Source: Chitinophaga hostae (GTDB lineage: Bacteria > Bacteroidota > Bacteroidia > Chitinophagales > Chitinophagaceae). From it: a DNA stretch of 64,000 nt. Shown one piece after another: positions 52,443-60,260 of the stretch. The notes below the pieces were generated by a model. That model was not told where the DNA came from. It worked only from the letters and a program-made list of their open reading frames with translations, and did no database searches. The stretch covers positions 1-64,000 of the forward strand of contig NZ_JAGTXB010000007.1 in NCBI RefSeq assembly GCF_018224885.1. Reading direction: 5' to 3'. The position numbers and the translations under genes are program-made. The number at the start of each line of letters is the position of its first letter. The first letter of the stretch is position 1.

Positions 52443-52462
52443 ACTGTGATGGTGATTTATTA

Positions 52463-53608
52463 TTAGTGTTTTCCTGGCGCTGCTCCTGCTCCTGTTCCTG
52501 GTCCCGCAATGTTCACGGTGTCTCCAGGTTTTACGCGTTGTATACCTTCCACCACTATCCGGTCGCCGGCTTTCAGACCGTCATTCACGAGCTGCATGGT
52601 ATCTGTAACGGCGCCCGGCACAATATCCCGGGATCCGATCACATTATCTTTACTGATGGTATATACGCTGGTTTCCGACAGGTTCTGGATAATTGCCTTG
52701 GCAGGAATGGCGAGCTGTGTGGCAGGCGTGCCGTACTGCATCACTACTACCACGCTCATACCTGATTTCAGCATGCCGTCCTTGTTCTGGAACACGAGCC
52801 GCACACGCACCGTACCTGTTTGGGCATCGACCATGTTATTGATGGTCAGCACCTTTCCTGCTTCTCCGTAGCGGGTGCCGTCTCCAAACTGTATCAGGAA
52901 TTTTTCGTCACCCTGTCCTTTCTGGATACGCAGAAATTCCGGCAGGCGTGCCTGTGGAATATCCATGTCGGCGAACATGGGATGTTCGTTCACGATGGTA
53001 TTGATGAGCGTTTGACCTGCATTAACGATATCTCCGACTTTGATTTGTACGATACCTATTTTACCGGTTACCGGGGCTTTCACCACGGCGTGGTTTACAT
53101 CTGTCCCCGCCCTTGCTACAGAAGCTTTGGCGGCTGCCAGGTTAGCCTGGGAAGTCATCATGGCGGTGTAGGCCTGGTCTACCGTTTGTTTGGAGATGGC
53201 ATCATGTTCCAGCAGCGACTTATATCTTTCATAATCACGTTGTTTCTGGGCAAGGTCGGCTTCCGCCTGTTGCTGGGAGGCGGCCACCTGTCCGTATGCG
53301 GCTGCAGCGCGGCTCCGGTCTATATCATACAGTGGCTGTCCTTTGGTTACATTGCTGCCATCGGGTACCCTGATAGCTTCCAGGTAGCCTGAAACATCCG
53401 GGCGGAGTTCCACTATATCATGGGCTTGTAAGGTAGCCGGAAATTTTTCTGACACGGTATAAACGGCGGGAACTACCTCTGCCGCTACCACCGTAGCTTT
53501 CATCTTCCCCATCATACCGGCCTGTTGCTGTTTTTTACTATTGCCACAGGCTACACAGAGTATCATTCCTGCCACGTAAAAGGTCCGCTTGTAATTTATT
53601 AGATACAT
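52463..53608 (-). CDS. RND periplasmic adaptor (MFP, AcrA-like lipoprotein)
   Basis: A 381-residue protein with a signal peptide and lipobox ILCVACG (Cys21), an N-terminal beta-barrel segment, lipoyl halves (VELRPDVSGYLEAIRVPDGSNVTKGQPLYDID and VKAPVTGKIGIVQIKVGDIV), an alpha-hairpin of about 60 residues between them, and a C-terminal membrane-proximal domain. It links the RND pump to the outer-membrane channel. It lies between the TolC-like gene (44 bases upstream) and the RND gene (20 bases downstream). The C-terminus is Gly/Ala/Pro rich (GPGTGAGAAPG). Confidence 0.93.
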   Translation of the reverse strand: MYLINYKRTFYVAGMILCVACGNSKKQQQAGMMGKMKATVVAAEVVPAVYTVSEKFPATLQAHDIVELRPDVSGYLEAIRVPDGSNVTKGQPLYDIDRSRAAAAYGQVAASQQQAEADLAQKQRDYERYKSLLEHDAISKQTVDQAYTAMMTSQANLAAAKASVARAGTDVNHAVVKAPVTGKIGIVQIKVGDIVNAGQTLINTIVNEHPMFADMDIPQARLPEFLRIQKGQGDEKFLIQFGDGTRYGEAGKVLTINNMVDAQTGTVRVRLVFQNKDGMLKSGMSVVVVMQYGTPATQLAIPAKAIIQNLSETSVYTISKDNVIGSRDIVPGAVTDTMQLVNDGLKAGDRIVVEGIQRVKPGDTVNIAGPGTGAGAAPGKH

Positions 53609-53652
53609 ATGAGAAATTAATTGCGAATTACGAATACAAAAAAGCTAACTGT

Positions 53653-54999
53653 TTACTTAATTTTGCCCATGGCTTTATCCAGGTCTGTTTTACTGATCAG
53701 GGTATTGAGCAGGGCCTGTACATAATTAACCTGCGCCTGTTGCAGATCATTTTCGGCAGAGGTTACATCCAGGCTGGAAGCCACTCCCTGTCCAAATTTG
53801 AGTACAATACGATCATATATTCCCTGGGTAAGTCCCATATTGGTTTTCTGTGTAACGAATTTTGATTTGTTATTAAGATAGTCGGTACTTGATTTAGCTA
53901 CCTCTACTTTGATTTGCTGGGTCAGGTAGTCGAGGTCATTTTTTGACTTCTCCAGGGTGATCTGGTTTTCCCGGATCTGGTGCAGTCGCTCGGTGCCGGT
54001 AAAAATGGGCCAGCTAAGACTTAGTCCCAGTGCGGAGGCGCCGTAACCGGTTTTATAAAGGTCCCCGAATGTAGAAGCGAAATAGTTGAACCCATAATTC
54101 ACATAGGCGTTGAGTGTAGGAAGATATCCCAGTTTCTTGCTTTTCAGGCTCAGCTCATTGAGGGCAATCTGGGTAGTCTGGATGCTGTATTCAATCCTGT
54201 CCTGCACCTGGTAATCGACCGTATCCGCAATAAACGCATCCAGGTTCAGGTCCTGTACGGTTTCGGTGAGGGTAAGCTTTGTTTCCTGGGGCATACCCAT
54301 CTGGAATTTCAATAACTGCATCGTATATACGAGAACCCGGATCTGGGTTTCTATATCTGTGACGATATTATTATAGGACACCTGTATCCTGTCTACATCC
54401 ACTCTTTCGGCCACTCCTACGTCATAGCGGGCTTTTGTATCGGACAGGGTTTTGCTGAGCTGGGTCATATTGGCTTTTGCCAGCCGGATATTTTCTTCGC
54501 TGGCCAGCACGGCGTAGTAGGCTTTGGTAATGGCTACTTTAGTGTCTATTTCTGTGCGTTTGTACGCCTTTTCCGACAACCCGCCATACACTTTCGACGC
54601 TTTTAATCCGAGGAAGTAGTCGCTGTTGAAGATGGCCTGGTCTACCTGGCCGGTAACGGAAGAATTCCATTTGGTACCAAACTGCACGGGGATTTTTACT
54701 CCGGAGGATGGGTTCGTGAGATCCGGAATAAGAGAAGTTTGCAGTTTAAGGTTATCTACCAGGCTGCCATTAACATTTACATGGGGCAGAAATTTGCCGG
54801 TGGCTTCCTTTATCTGTTCCTGCGAGAATTTTACATCCAGCCGGGCATTTACCACATCGTTCTGATGAGTGAGGCCGTATTGTATGCAATTGACCAGGTT
54901 ATAGGCGTATTCGCCAGGCTTCGTTGTATCTGCCTGCCCGTAAGCTGCTGTTATTCCTGACAATAAAAGAAGGGTGATAAGGAAAAAACGACAATGCAT
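53653..54999 (-). CDS. TolC-family outer membrane efflux protein
   Basis: A 448-residue protein from the ATG at 54997-54999, with signal peptide MHCRFFLITLLLLSGITAAYGQ; the open frame to 55107 lies upstream of the signal and is rejected. Two OEP repeats of long helices with beta segments follow (VNCIQYGLTHQNDVVNARLDVKFSQEQIKEATGKFLPHVNVNG, and SSLDVTSAENDLQQAQVNYVQALLN at the end). It forms the outer-membrane duct of the tripartite pump. It is the first gene of the operon. A 13-bp palindrome (TACTTTGAAAGTA) at 55006-55018 sits just upstream of the start. Confidence 0.93.
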   Translation of the reverse strand: MHCRFFLITLLLLSGITAAYGQADTTKPGEYAYNLVNCIQYGLTHQNDVVNARLDVKFSQEQIKEATGKFLPHVNVNGSLVDNLKLQTSLIPDLTNPSSGVKIPVQFGTKWNSSVTGQVDQAIFNSDYFLGLKASKVYGGLSEKAYKRTEIDTKVAITKAYYAVLASEENIRLAKANMTQLSKTLSDTKARYDVGVAERVDVDRIQVSYNNIVTDIETQIRVLVYTMQLLKFQMGMPQETKLTLTETVQDLNLDAFIADTVDYQVQDRIEYSIQTTQIALNELSLKSKKLGYLPTLNAYVNYGFNYFASTFGDLYKTGYGASALGLSLSWPIFTGTERLHQIRENQITLEKSKNDLDYLTQQIKVEVAKSSTDYLNNKSKFVTQKTNMGLTQGIYDRIVLKFGQGVASSLDVTSAENDLQQAQVNYVQALLNTLISKTDLDKAMGKIK

Positions 55000-55005
55000 A
55001 CTTAT

Positions 55006-55018
55006 TACTTTGAAAGTA
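55006..55018. promoter_or_regulatory. Palindrome TACTTTGAAAGTA upstream of the efflux operon
   Basis: A 6-bp-arm palindrome with central G, 7 bases upstream of the TolC-like start. Its location near the start of an efflux operon makes an operator possible, but no regulator gene is adjacent. Confidence 0.3.
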
Positions 55019-55173
55019 TATGATGATTGATAGATACTTAACAACAAACAGGTAAAAAGGTTGTGTTGATATACCGCGCTGTTTAACCGGCGGCCCCTGC
55101 ACCACATGGCGAATAGTGATAACTGACAGCTAATCGCTATTTTCGTATCTTTCGGTAAAAGTTATTGTTAACT

Positions 55174-55884
55174 ATGTCTATGTCCTTTATAAAAGAACCC
55201 AAACCTGTTCATCGTGAGTTTGAGCTGGAGCGACTGATACTTTTCAGTGATGCGGTTTTTGCCATTGCCATTACCTTGCTGATTATCGAAATCAAATTGC
55301 CGGTTCTTCCTGGAAAAATGCCTGCCAACGGATACTGGGAGTTACTACAACCTACTTTAATAGAGTTCCTGGCGTTTACAGCCAGTTTTATATTTATTGG
55401 AAATTTCTGGGTCCGGCATCTTCAGTTATGCCGCTTCCTTCAAAATTACGACGAAGGATTGATTCATCGTAATCTTTTCTTTTTATTTTTTATTGTGTCG
55501 TTCCCATTTTCCACGTCGGCGATTTTGCACACCAGCGCTCACTTTATGCTGCCTTTCTTCATTTATCTGTGTAACCTGACGGGTTGCCTGGCCGCTTTGT
55601 TCTGGATCAGCTACTATGTTTTTCAGAAAAAACCGAACCTGGCTGCTCCGGGGCATCATATGGAAAAGGAGTTGCTGTACCAGCGTTTCAAATATGGCTT
55701 CCTGACAGCTGCTACGGGCTTTACCTGCATTGCCATGACCTATTTCCTGTACCCGGAAAATACTGCGTACCAGCGTATCAGTTATATGATTATTCCGGCA
55801 CTGGGCATATTTAATTACGTTCGTTTAAAGATAAAGAAGCGCAATACGCTCCGGCTGGTACATAAAGTGGAACCAAACAGCTGA
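55174..55884 (+). CDS. TMEM175-like (DUF1211) membrane protein
   Basis: A 236-residue protein with six transmembrane segments, starting at the ATG 55174 (an in-frame TTG at 55165 is less likely). The first helix carries RLILFSDAVFAIAITLLIIEIKLP, the diagnostic RxxxFSDxxxAIxxTLLxxxI block of the TMEM175/DUF1211 family, whose members form potassium or proton channels. The bacterial role is not fixed. It is divergent from the efflux operon and followed after 11 bases by the DUF2157 gene, so the two are likely co-transcribed. Confidence 0.85.
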   Translation: MSMSFIKEPKPVHREFELERLILFSDAVFAIAITLLIIEIKLPVLPGKMPANGYWELLQPTLIEFLAFTASFIFIGNFWVRHLQLCRFLQNYDEGLIHRNLFFLFFIVSFPFSTSAILHTSAHFMLPFFIYLCNLTGCLAALFWISYYVFQKKPNLAAPGHHMEKELLYQRFKYGFLTAATGFTCIAMTYFLYPENTAYQRISYMIIPALGIFNYVRLKIKKRNTLRLVHKVEPNS

Positions 55885-55895
55885 AACTACAGCCT

Positions 55896-56924
55896 ATGTT
55901 ACAATTAGACAAAAGAGAGGCCCAGTTGCTGCATCGCGCCATTGCTACGTGGCAACAGGAGAAGCTTATCTCTGATGAGCAGGTTGAAAAGCTGCAGCAG
56001 AGCTATAAGGTGGTCAACACCGACTGGCAAACCATTACGCTGTATATATTTATTGCGGCCATTTCATGTGCATTGATGGCCTTTGGGTCGCTGGTGCTGG
56101 ATGAGAAATGGATAGAAATTATCCGGAAGAAATTTTCACTGACCGACGGGGTGATTACGTTGTTATTTGCCGGCCTGACCATATTTCTCTGTTACGAGGG
56201 CTGGCGTCGCAATAAGCACCAGCCGGTATTTTCGTTTAACCGGGAGCTTTTCTGGCTGTTGCCCGTACTTAGTATAGGCGTCAGCGTAGTATATCTTGGT
56301 AAAAGTGTGGGCTACCTGGGAGGAAACTATGGCGCATTCTGGCTGCTGGCTACCGTCTGCTACGGCGTACTGGGCATTATGCTGCATTCGCGGCTGTTGT
56401 GGGTGGCCACCCTGCTGTGCCTGATACCGGCTTATGTAAAGCTCAGCTATTACCTGGCCGGCGACGCTTCTTTTTTCCTGGGCATGAACCTTCCCTGCCG
56501 TATGGCGCTGCTGGGCGCCTTGCTGGTATTGGCAGCCTGGGTATTGCGGCGGCTCCGGGTATATGCTCCCATCAAGGATATCACCTGGACCGGGGGCTGG
56601 CTGTTGTTTCTTCTTTCCGGCTGGTTGATCTCTATCTTCGGCAACTGTGGAACCTGGGATGAATGGCAGCAGCTAAGGCAGGTACATTTACTGCAATGGG
56701 TAGTCATTTACACCCTGCAATGCGCAGGGGTATTAGTACTGGGACTCCGGATAAAAGATAATTTTCTCCGCGACCTCGGCGTAATTTTTATTTTACTGGA
56801 CCTGTATACCCGCTACTTCGAATATTTGTGGGACCATACCAACAAAGGATTATTCTTCGGCATACTGGCCATTTCCTTCTGGTGGGTGGGTCGTTTGATA
56901 GAGCGGCGGGTGAAGCGGGGGTGA
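55896..56924 (+). CDS. DUF2157 multispanning membrane protein
   Basis: A 342-residue protein with an N-terminal cytoplasmic segment (about 1-45, ISDEQVEKLQQSYK) and about ten transmembrane helices. This matches DUF2157, membrane proteins of unknown function often ending with a further short region. It lies 11 bases after the TMEM175-like gene. Its last codons (K-R-G and TGA stop) align with the AGCGGAGGGG-type outer box of palindromic element J, so the element end appears to have replaced the natural 3' end. No further function can be assigned. Confidence 0.8.
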   Translation: MLQLDKREAQLLHRAIATWQQEKLISDEQVEKLQQSYKVVNTDWQTITLYIFIAAISCALMAFGSLVLDEKWIEIIRKKFSLTDGVITLLFAGLTIFLCYEGWRRNKHQPVFSFNRELFWLLPVLSIGVSVVYLGKSVGYLGGNYGAFWLLATVCYGVLGIMLHSRLLWVATLLCLIPAYVKLSYYLAGDASFFLGMNLPCRMALLGALLVLAAWVLRRLRVYAPIKDITWTGGWLLFLLSGWLISIFGNCGTWDEWQQLRQVHLLQWVVIYTLQCAGVLVLGLRIKDNFLRDLGVIFILLDLYTRYFEYLWDHTNKGLFFGILAISFWWVGRLIERRVKRG

Positions 56925-57128
56925 ACGCCTTCGGCGTTTGTCTTAGGGCAGGATTTAAATGATTAAAATGATTGTACTGATTTTAGCTTTTTCTTATCTA
57001 TGCCTTTCTCCTGCTGGCGAATGGTTTGAGAGGAGCAGCAGGCTTCTCTCAAAAAAAGAAACAAAATCAGTACAATCATTTTAATCATTTAAATCCTGCC
57101 CTAAGACAGGCGCCGAAGGCGCCCTCAC
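56921..57128. repeat. Palindromic element J (type 1, inverted orientation relative to A-C)
   Basis: A 208-bp palindrome whose GTGA ends are the stop codons of the two convergent genes (DUF2157 and the terpene synthase). Inner arms match perfectly over 46 bp, TGTCTTAGGGCAGG then four GATT units every 9 nt, the TTAGGG variant appearing in both arms only here. The terminal mini-hairpins differ between the two ends but each keeps its own pairing: left AACGCC-TTC-GGCGTT, right GGCGCC-GAA-GGCGCC. Read on the opposite strand, its apex aligns with that of B (CAGCAGGA and GAAAAAGCTAAAATC), so elements have a direction. Confidence 0.9.
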
Positions 57129-58099
57129 GCCGGTACCACTTCCTTCACTTCCATGCCGTATCTACCGGTATCGCGTACACTCCAATCGTAGTTGCCCGTA
57201 ATCCAGGAACGCAATACGGATACATACCGCAGCAGTTCATAGTCTGTTTCGTTGCCGGTGAGCGGCAGTAATTTTTCCAGTGTGGCAAAAATGGCCACTT
57301 CTTCGTTATGCATGCGGGTAGCTTCCTGAATGGCTTCCTGCAGCGTGAGTTGCTGGTGATGTTTGAGCACCAGTACCAGGTTGTGTACATCTCCCTGCCG
57401 GGCTTCCTTGGTACAGGAAAAGAGGTCGTTGGCCCAGCATACAATATTATTACAGGCCTCTATCATGCGTTGCAGCAGCGCATGCTCCGCCACGGAACGG
57501 GAAAGGTAGATCTTTTCGATGATCTCAATGGCTTCTATATCAGCCAGCAGAGCGCCTGTAAAGGGGCGCATACGTACATAATCGGCCACGGTTGGCACAA
57601 TACCTGCTTCCCTGTTTTCTGCCTCCCAGATACAGGAAGTAAAATAATCATCCATACTGCGGATGAAGCGCAAACGCCAGGCCGGGCTGCCAATAGCGCG
57701 CATACGGTCCCAGATACTGCACAGGGCTGCGGCCAGCGGCCCGCCATTTTCCATCGTTACTTCGCGGTTGTGCTGGAGGATGTCCATCAAACCAGCCATG
57801 ATGCTTTTCAGATAGTCTGCTTTACGACCAGCTGTTGCCTCATCGCATTGGTCGTCTAAAATAAACAGCCAGGTGTTAAAGTCGGCAATGATGCAGAGTT
57901 CATGCAGGGCCGCATCCGGGAAAGCGCGGGCTGCCAGCCATGCAAAACGCGCTTTGTCGAAACGCTGCCATGCTTTTTCAGTAGTCAGCAGGCGATAGGA
58001 TTTTACCCAGGATCTGATATGGAGCTGGGCTTCATCTGCATGTTGATTAATTCCAGAAGGGAAGGGATACCTGATAACAGGCAATTGAATGGTTGTCAT
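57125..58099 (-). CDS. Class I terpene synthase
   Basis: A 324-residue all-helical protein with all catalytic motifs: DDQCDE at 82-87 (the aspartate-rich metal motif), the NSE triad N224, S228, E232 in NDLFSCTKE, an Arg at 178 exactly 46 residues before N224 (the diphosphate sensor position), and RY at 313-314. It should ionise a prenyl diphosphate (GPP, FPP or GGPP) to make a mono-, sesqui- or diterpene; the product is unknown. Chitinophaga strains are known to encode such enzymes. It is followed on the same strand, upstream, by idi after 190 bases. Its TGA stop forms the right end of element J. Confidence 0.9.
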   Translation of the reverse strand: MTTIQLPVIRYPFPSGINQHADEAQLHIRSWVKSYRLLTTEKAWQRFDKARFAWLAARAFPDAALHELCIIADFNTWLFILDDQCDEATAGRKADYLKSIMAGLMDILQHNREVTMENGGPLAAALCSIWDRMRAIGSPAWRLRFIRSMDDYFTSCIWEAENREAGIVPTVADYVRMRPFTGALLADIEAIEIIEKIYLSRSVAEHALLQRMIEACNNIVCWANDLFSCTKEARQGDVHNLVLVLKHHQQLTLQEAIQEATRMHNEEVAIFATLEKLLPLTGNETDYELLRYVSVLRSWITGNYDWSVRDTGRYGMEVKEVVPA

Positions 58100-58289
58100 G
58101 TCCTTTGGGTTTAATAGTTAAATATTGAGGGCAGTAAATAGCATAGGTGTACCAGGCTTGTCCTGGCAGGAGACTAATTGGCACAAGAAATCAGGGCCGC
58201 ACAAAGCGGTGAAAGCAAAAAGGTGCTGTAGATTTTATTTCATTAATACAACCAGGTTATCGGTCAACTGGCATAGCTAAACAAAAAAG

Positions 58290-58829
58290 TTACCGACCGG
58301 TGGCGCCGGCATTGACAGTTATATATTGCAATACCAATGGTAAGGCACGATGAAACCATATGGTATAGGCAGCTGGCTCCTCCTTCATTAATTCATTGAT
58401 ACGGGCGGCAGACAGGTAATGATAATCACATACTTCAGAAGGATTAGGGTGAATGTTACCATTATAGGTACCCAGCAACACGTGGTCAAACTCATGCTCG
58501 GTTAACCCATTGTCAAATTCTGCCCGGTAAGTGAACGTAAAAATTTCCTGTAGTTCGCAGTCAAATCCCATTTCCTCCTGCAACCTGCGATGTGCCGCGG
58601 CGGCAATGGTTTCACCGGGAAACGGATGACTGCAACAGGCGTTTGTCCATAAACCGGCGGAATGATATTTTTCCAGGGCCCGGCGCTGTAATAGCATTTC
58701 ACCTGCATCATTAATGACAAACACGGAAAAAGCGCGATGGAGTAAGCCTTTATGATGAGCTTCCATCTTCTCCATGGTACCAATGGCTTCGTCTTGTTCG
58801 TTCACTAAAATTACGTCTGGTGATTTCAT
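58290..58829 (-). CDS. idi: Isopentenyl-diphosphate delta-isomerase, type 1
   Basis: A 179-residue Nudix-fold enzyme with TNACCSHP (catalytic Cys66), LHRAFSVFVIN, the Nudix-like helix AAAAHRRLQEEMG at about 75-88, and GLTEHEFDHVLLG with the catalytic Glu around 111-113. It interconverts isopentenyl and dimethylallyl diphosphate, the starting units for prenyl diphosphates. Its location next to the terpene synthase suggests a supply role, although idi also serves quinone and undecaprenyl synthesis. It is preceded by a -7 box only 7 bases from its ATG. The 58100-58289 gap holds a short CCAGG/CCTGG hairpin near 58155 and nothing else recognised. Confidence 0.95.
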   Translation of the reverse strand: MKSPDVILVNEQDEAIGTMEKMEAHHKGLLHRAFSVFVINDAGEMLLQRRALEKYHSAGLWTNACCSHPFPGETIAAAAHRRLQEEMGFDCELQEIFTFTYRAEFDNGLTEHEFDHVLLGTYNGNIHPNPSEVCDYHYLSAARINELMKEEPAAYTIWFHRALPLVLQYITVNAGATGR

Positions 58830-58836
58830 AGTGTGA

Positions 58837-58844
58837 CAAAGATA
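58837..58844 (-). promoter_or_regulatory. -7 box (TATCTTTG) of idi
   Basis: An exact TAnnTTTG on the minus strand whose end lies only 7 bases upstream of the idi ATG, predicting a leaderless or nearly leaderless transcript, as for the corA-like gene. Confidence 0.55.
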
Positions 58845-59004
58845 TTTTAATTAACCTTTCAGCGGAAAAAAATAGGATAAACCACCAAAAAAGAACGCTT
58901 TACACAGGCAAATATTGGTTGAATGGTTAACTACAATTACTTTAACGGTTATAACACTAAATATATATAAATTTCCGGACTTTTGCATTAGAACAACAAC
59001 AATT

Positions 59005-59478
59005 ATGGCAGAAGACTTACATATCATTGAGGGCGATAAAACCGCACAATACACTGCGCTGATCCCGCAGATAAAGGCATTGCTGGAAGGAGAACCGGAC
59101 CTGGTAGCTAACCTGGCCAATGTAGCGGCTGCGCTTAAAGAGCAGTTCGGATGGTTTTGGGTTGGATTTTATCTTGTAAAGGGAGATGAACTGGTACTGG
59201 GACCATTCCAGGGACCTGTGGCGTGTACCCGTATCCGTAAGAACAGGGGGGTTTGCGGCAGTAGCTGGGCACAGGCAGCCACGCTGATTGTTCCTGACGT
59301 CGAAGCCTTTCCGGGGCATATTGCCTGCAGCAGTCTTTCCAGGTCGGAGATCGTAGTGCCGCTGATCCGGGACAATGAAGTAAAAGCAGTACTGGATGTA
59401 GACAGTGAACAGCTCTCCCATTTCGACGCCACAGATCAGCAGTACCTGGAAGAAATTGTGGCACTGATTATGTTGTAA
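59005..59478 (+). CDS. msrC: Free methionine-(R)-sulfoxide reductase (GAF domain)
   Basis: A 157-residue GAF-domain protein from the ATG at 59005, with three conserved cysteines C74 (PVACTRI), C84 (GVCGSSW) and C108 (GHIACSS) at the same spacing (10 and 24) as in the E. coli fRMsr. WFWVGFYLV and EIVVPLIRDNEVKAVLDVDSE are further family blocks. The enzyme reduces free Met-(R)-sulfoxide using thioredoxin. A longer frame to 58915 precedes it without similarity. It is divergent from idi and followed by the YwqE-like gene after 40 bases. Confidence 0.92.
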   Translation: MAEDLHIIEGDKTAQYTALIPQIKALLEGEPDLVANLANVAAALKEQFGWFWVGFYLVKGDELVLGPFQGPVACTRIRKNRGVCGSSWAQAATLIVPDVEAFPGHIACSSLSRSEIVVPLIRDNEVKAVLDVDSEQLSHFDATDQQYLEEIVALIML

Positions 59479-59518
59479 GACAGCGATTTTTTGTGTCCTT
59501 GATTTATTGGAGAACCAT

Positions 59519-60259
59519 ATGCTATTTTTCAAAAGACGAAATACGGAAACATCGCCACCGGCAGACCTGCTGGCATTCATGGGAACAGATATACATTCGC
59601 ATCTGCTTCCGGGTATCGATGATGGCGTACCCGATGTGGGTACTTCGGTACAGTTTATAGAACAACTGCAACAGATGGGGATCAGAAAGATCATCACCAC
59701 GCCGCATGTAATGATGGACCGCTATCCCAATTCGGCAGATACGATGGCTGCACCATATAATAGTGTAGTTACCGCGGTGGTGCAGAAAAATATCCCGGTA
59801 TCGTTTCATCATGCCGCAGAATATTACCTCGATGAACAATTTATTCCCCTGTTACAGCAGCCGTTGTTAACGCTGACGGGTAAAATGGTTTTGGTGGAGA
59901 TTTCTTTTATGTCGCCGCCACCGCAGTTACCTCAGTGGTTGTTTGACATACAGGCAGCGGGTTACCTTCCCGTGCTGGCGCATCCTGAACGCTATTCCTA
60001 TTATCATAAGGATATGCAGCAATATGAACGGTTAAAGCAACAGGGCTGTACCTTGCAGGTTAACCTGTTATCGCTTACGGGGTATTATGGCAAACATATT
60101 CAGCAGGCGGCCGAAAAACTGATGGCAGCCGGCCTGATAGAGCTGATCGGTACTGATCTGCATCACGAAAAGCACCTTAAAGCCATCGCTGGTATTGCGC
60201 AACATAAAAAGTTAAGACGGACCCTGGATACTTATGGGTTCAGGAATAATACCCTCTGA
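59519..60259 (+). CDS. PHP-domain tyrosine-protein phosphatase (CpsB/YwqE family)
   Basis: A 246-residue protein from the ATG at 59519. PHP-domain metal ligands are visible: DIHSHLLPGIDDG (residues 24-36), TTPH near 62, EYYLDE, LAHPERY and the C-terminal IGTDLHH. The family includes the manganese-dependent phosphotyrosine phosphatases that act on the Wzc/CpsD-type kinases controlling polysaccharide export. A matching kinase is not in the window, but polysaccharide genes lie 2 kb further on. Its stop lies 1 base from the stop of the convergent T9SS gene. Confidence 0.88.
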   Translation: MLFFKRRNTETSPPADLLAFMGTDIHSHLLPGIDDGVPDVGTSVQFIEQLQQMGIRKIITTPHVMMDRYPNSADTMAAPYNSVVTAVVQKNIPVSFHHAAEYYLDEQFIPLLQQPLLTLTGKMVLVEISFMSPPPQLPQWLFDIQAAGYLPVLAHPERYSYYHKDMQQYERLKQQGCTLQVNLLSLTGYYGKHIQQAAEKLMAAGLIELIGTDLHHEKHLKAIAGIAQHKKLRRTLDTYGFRNNTL

Positions 60260-60260
60260 T

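Noticed and set aside
3014-57128. Palindromic elements as insertion sequences
   Set aside because: No transposase frame inside any copy and no clear target-site duplication at the borders. A trans-acting transposase elsewhere remains possible.
3014-57128. Palindromes as retron msr/msd or group II intron remnants
   Set aside because: No reverse transcriptase gene in the window and no conserved retron or domain V sequence.
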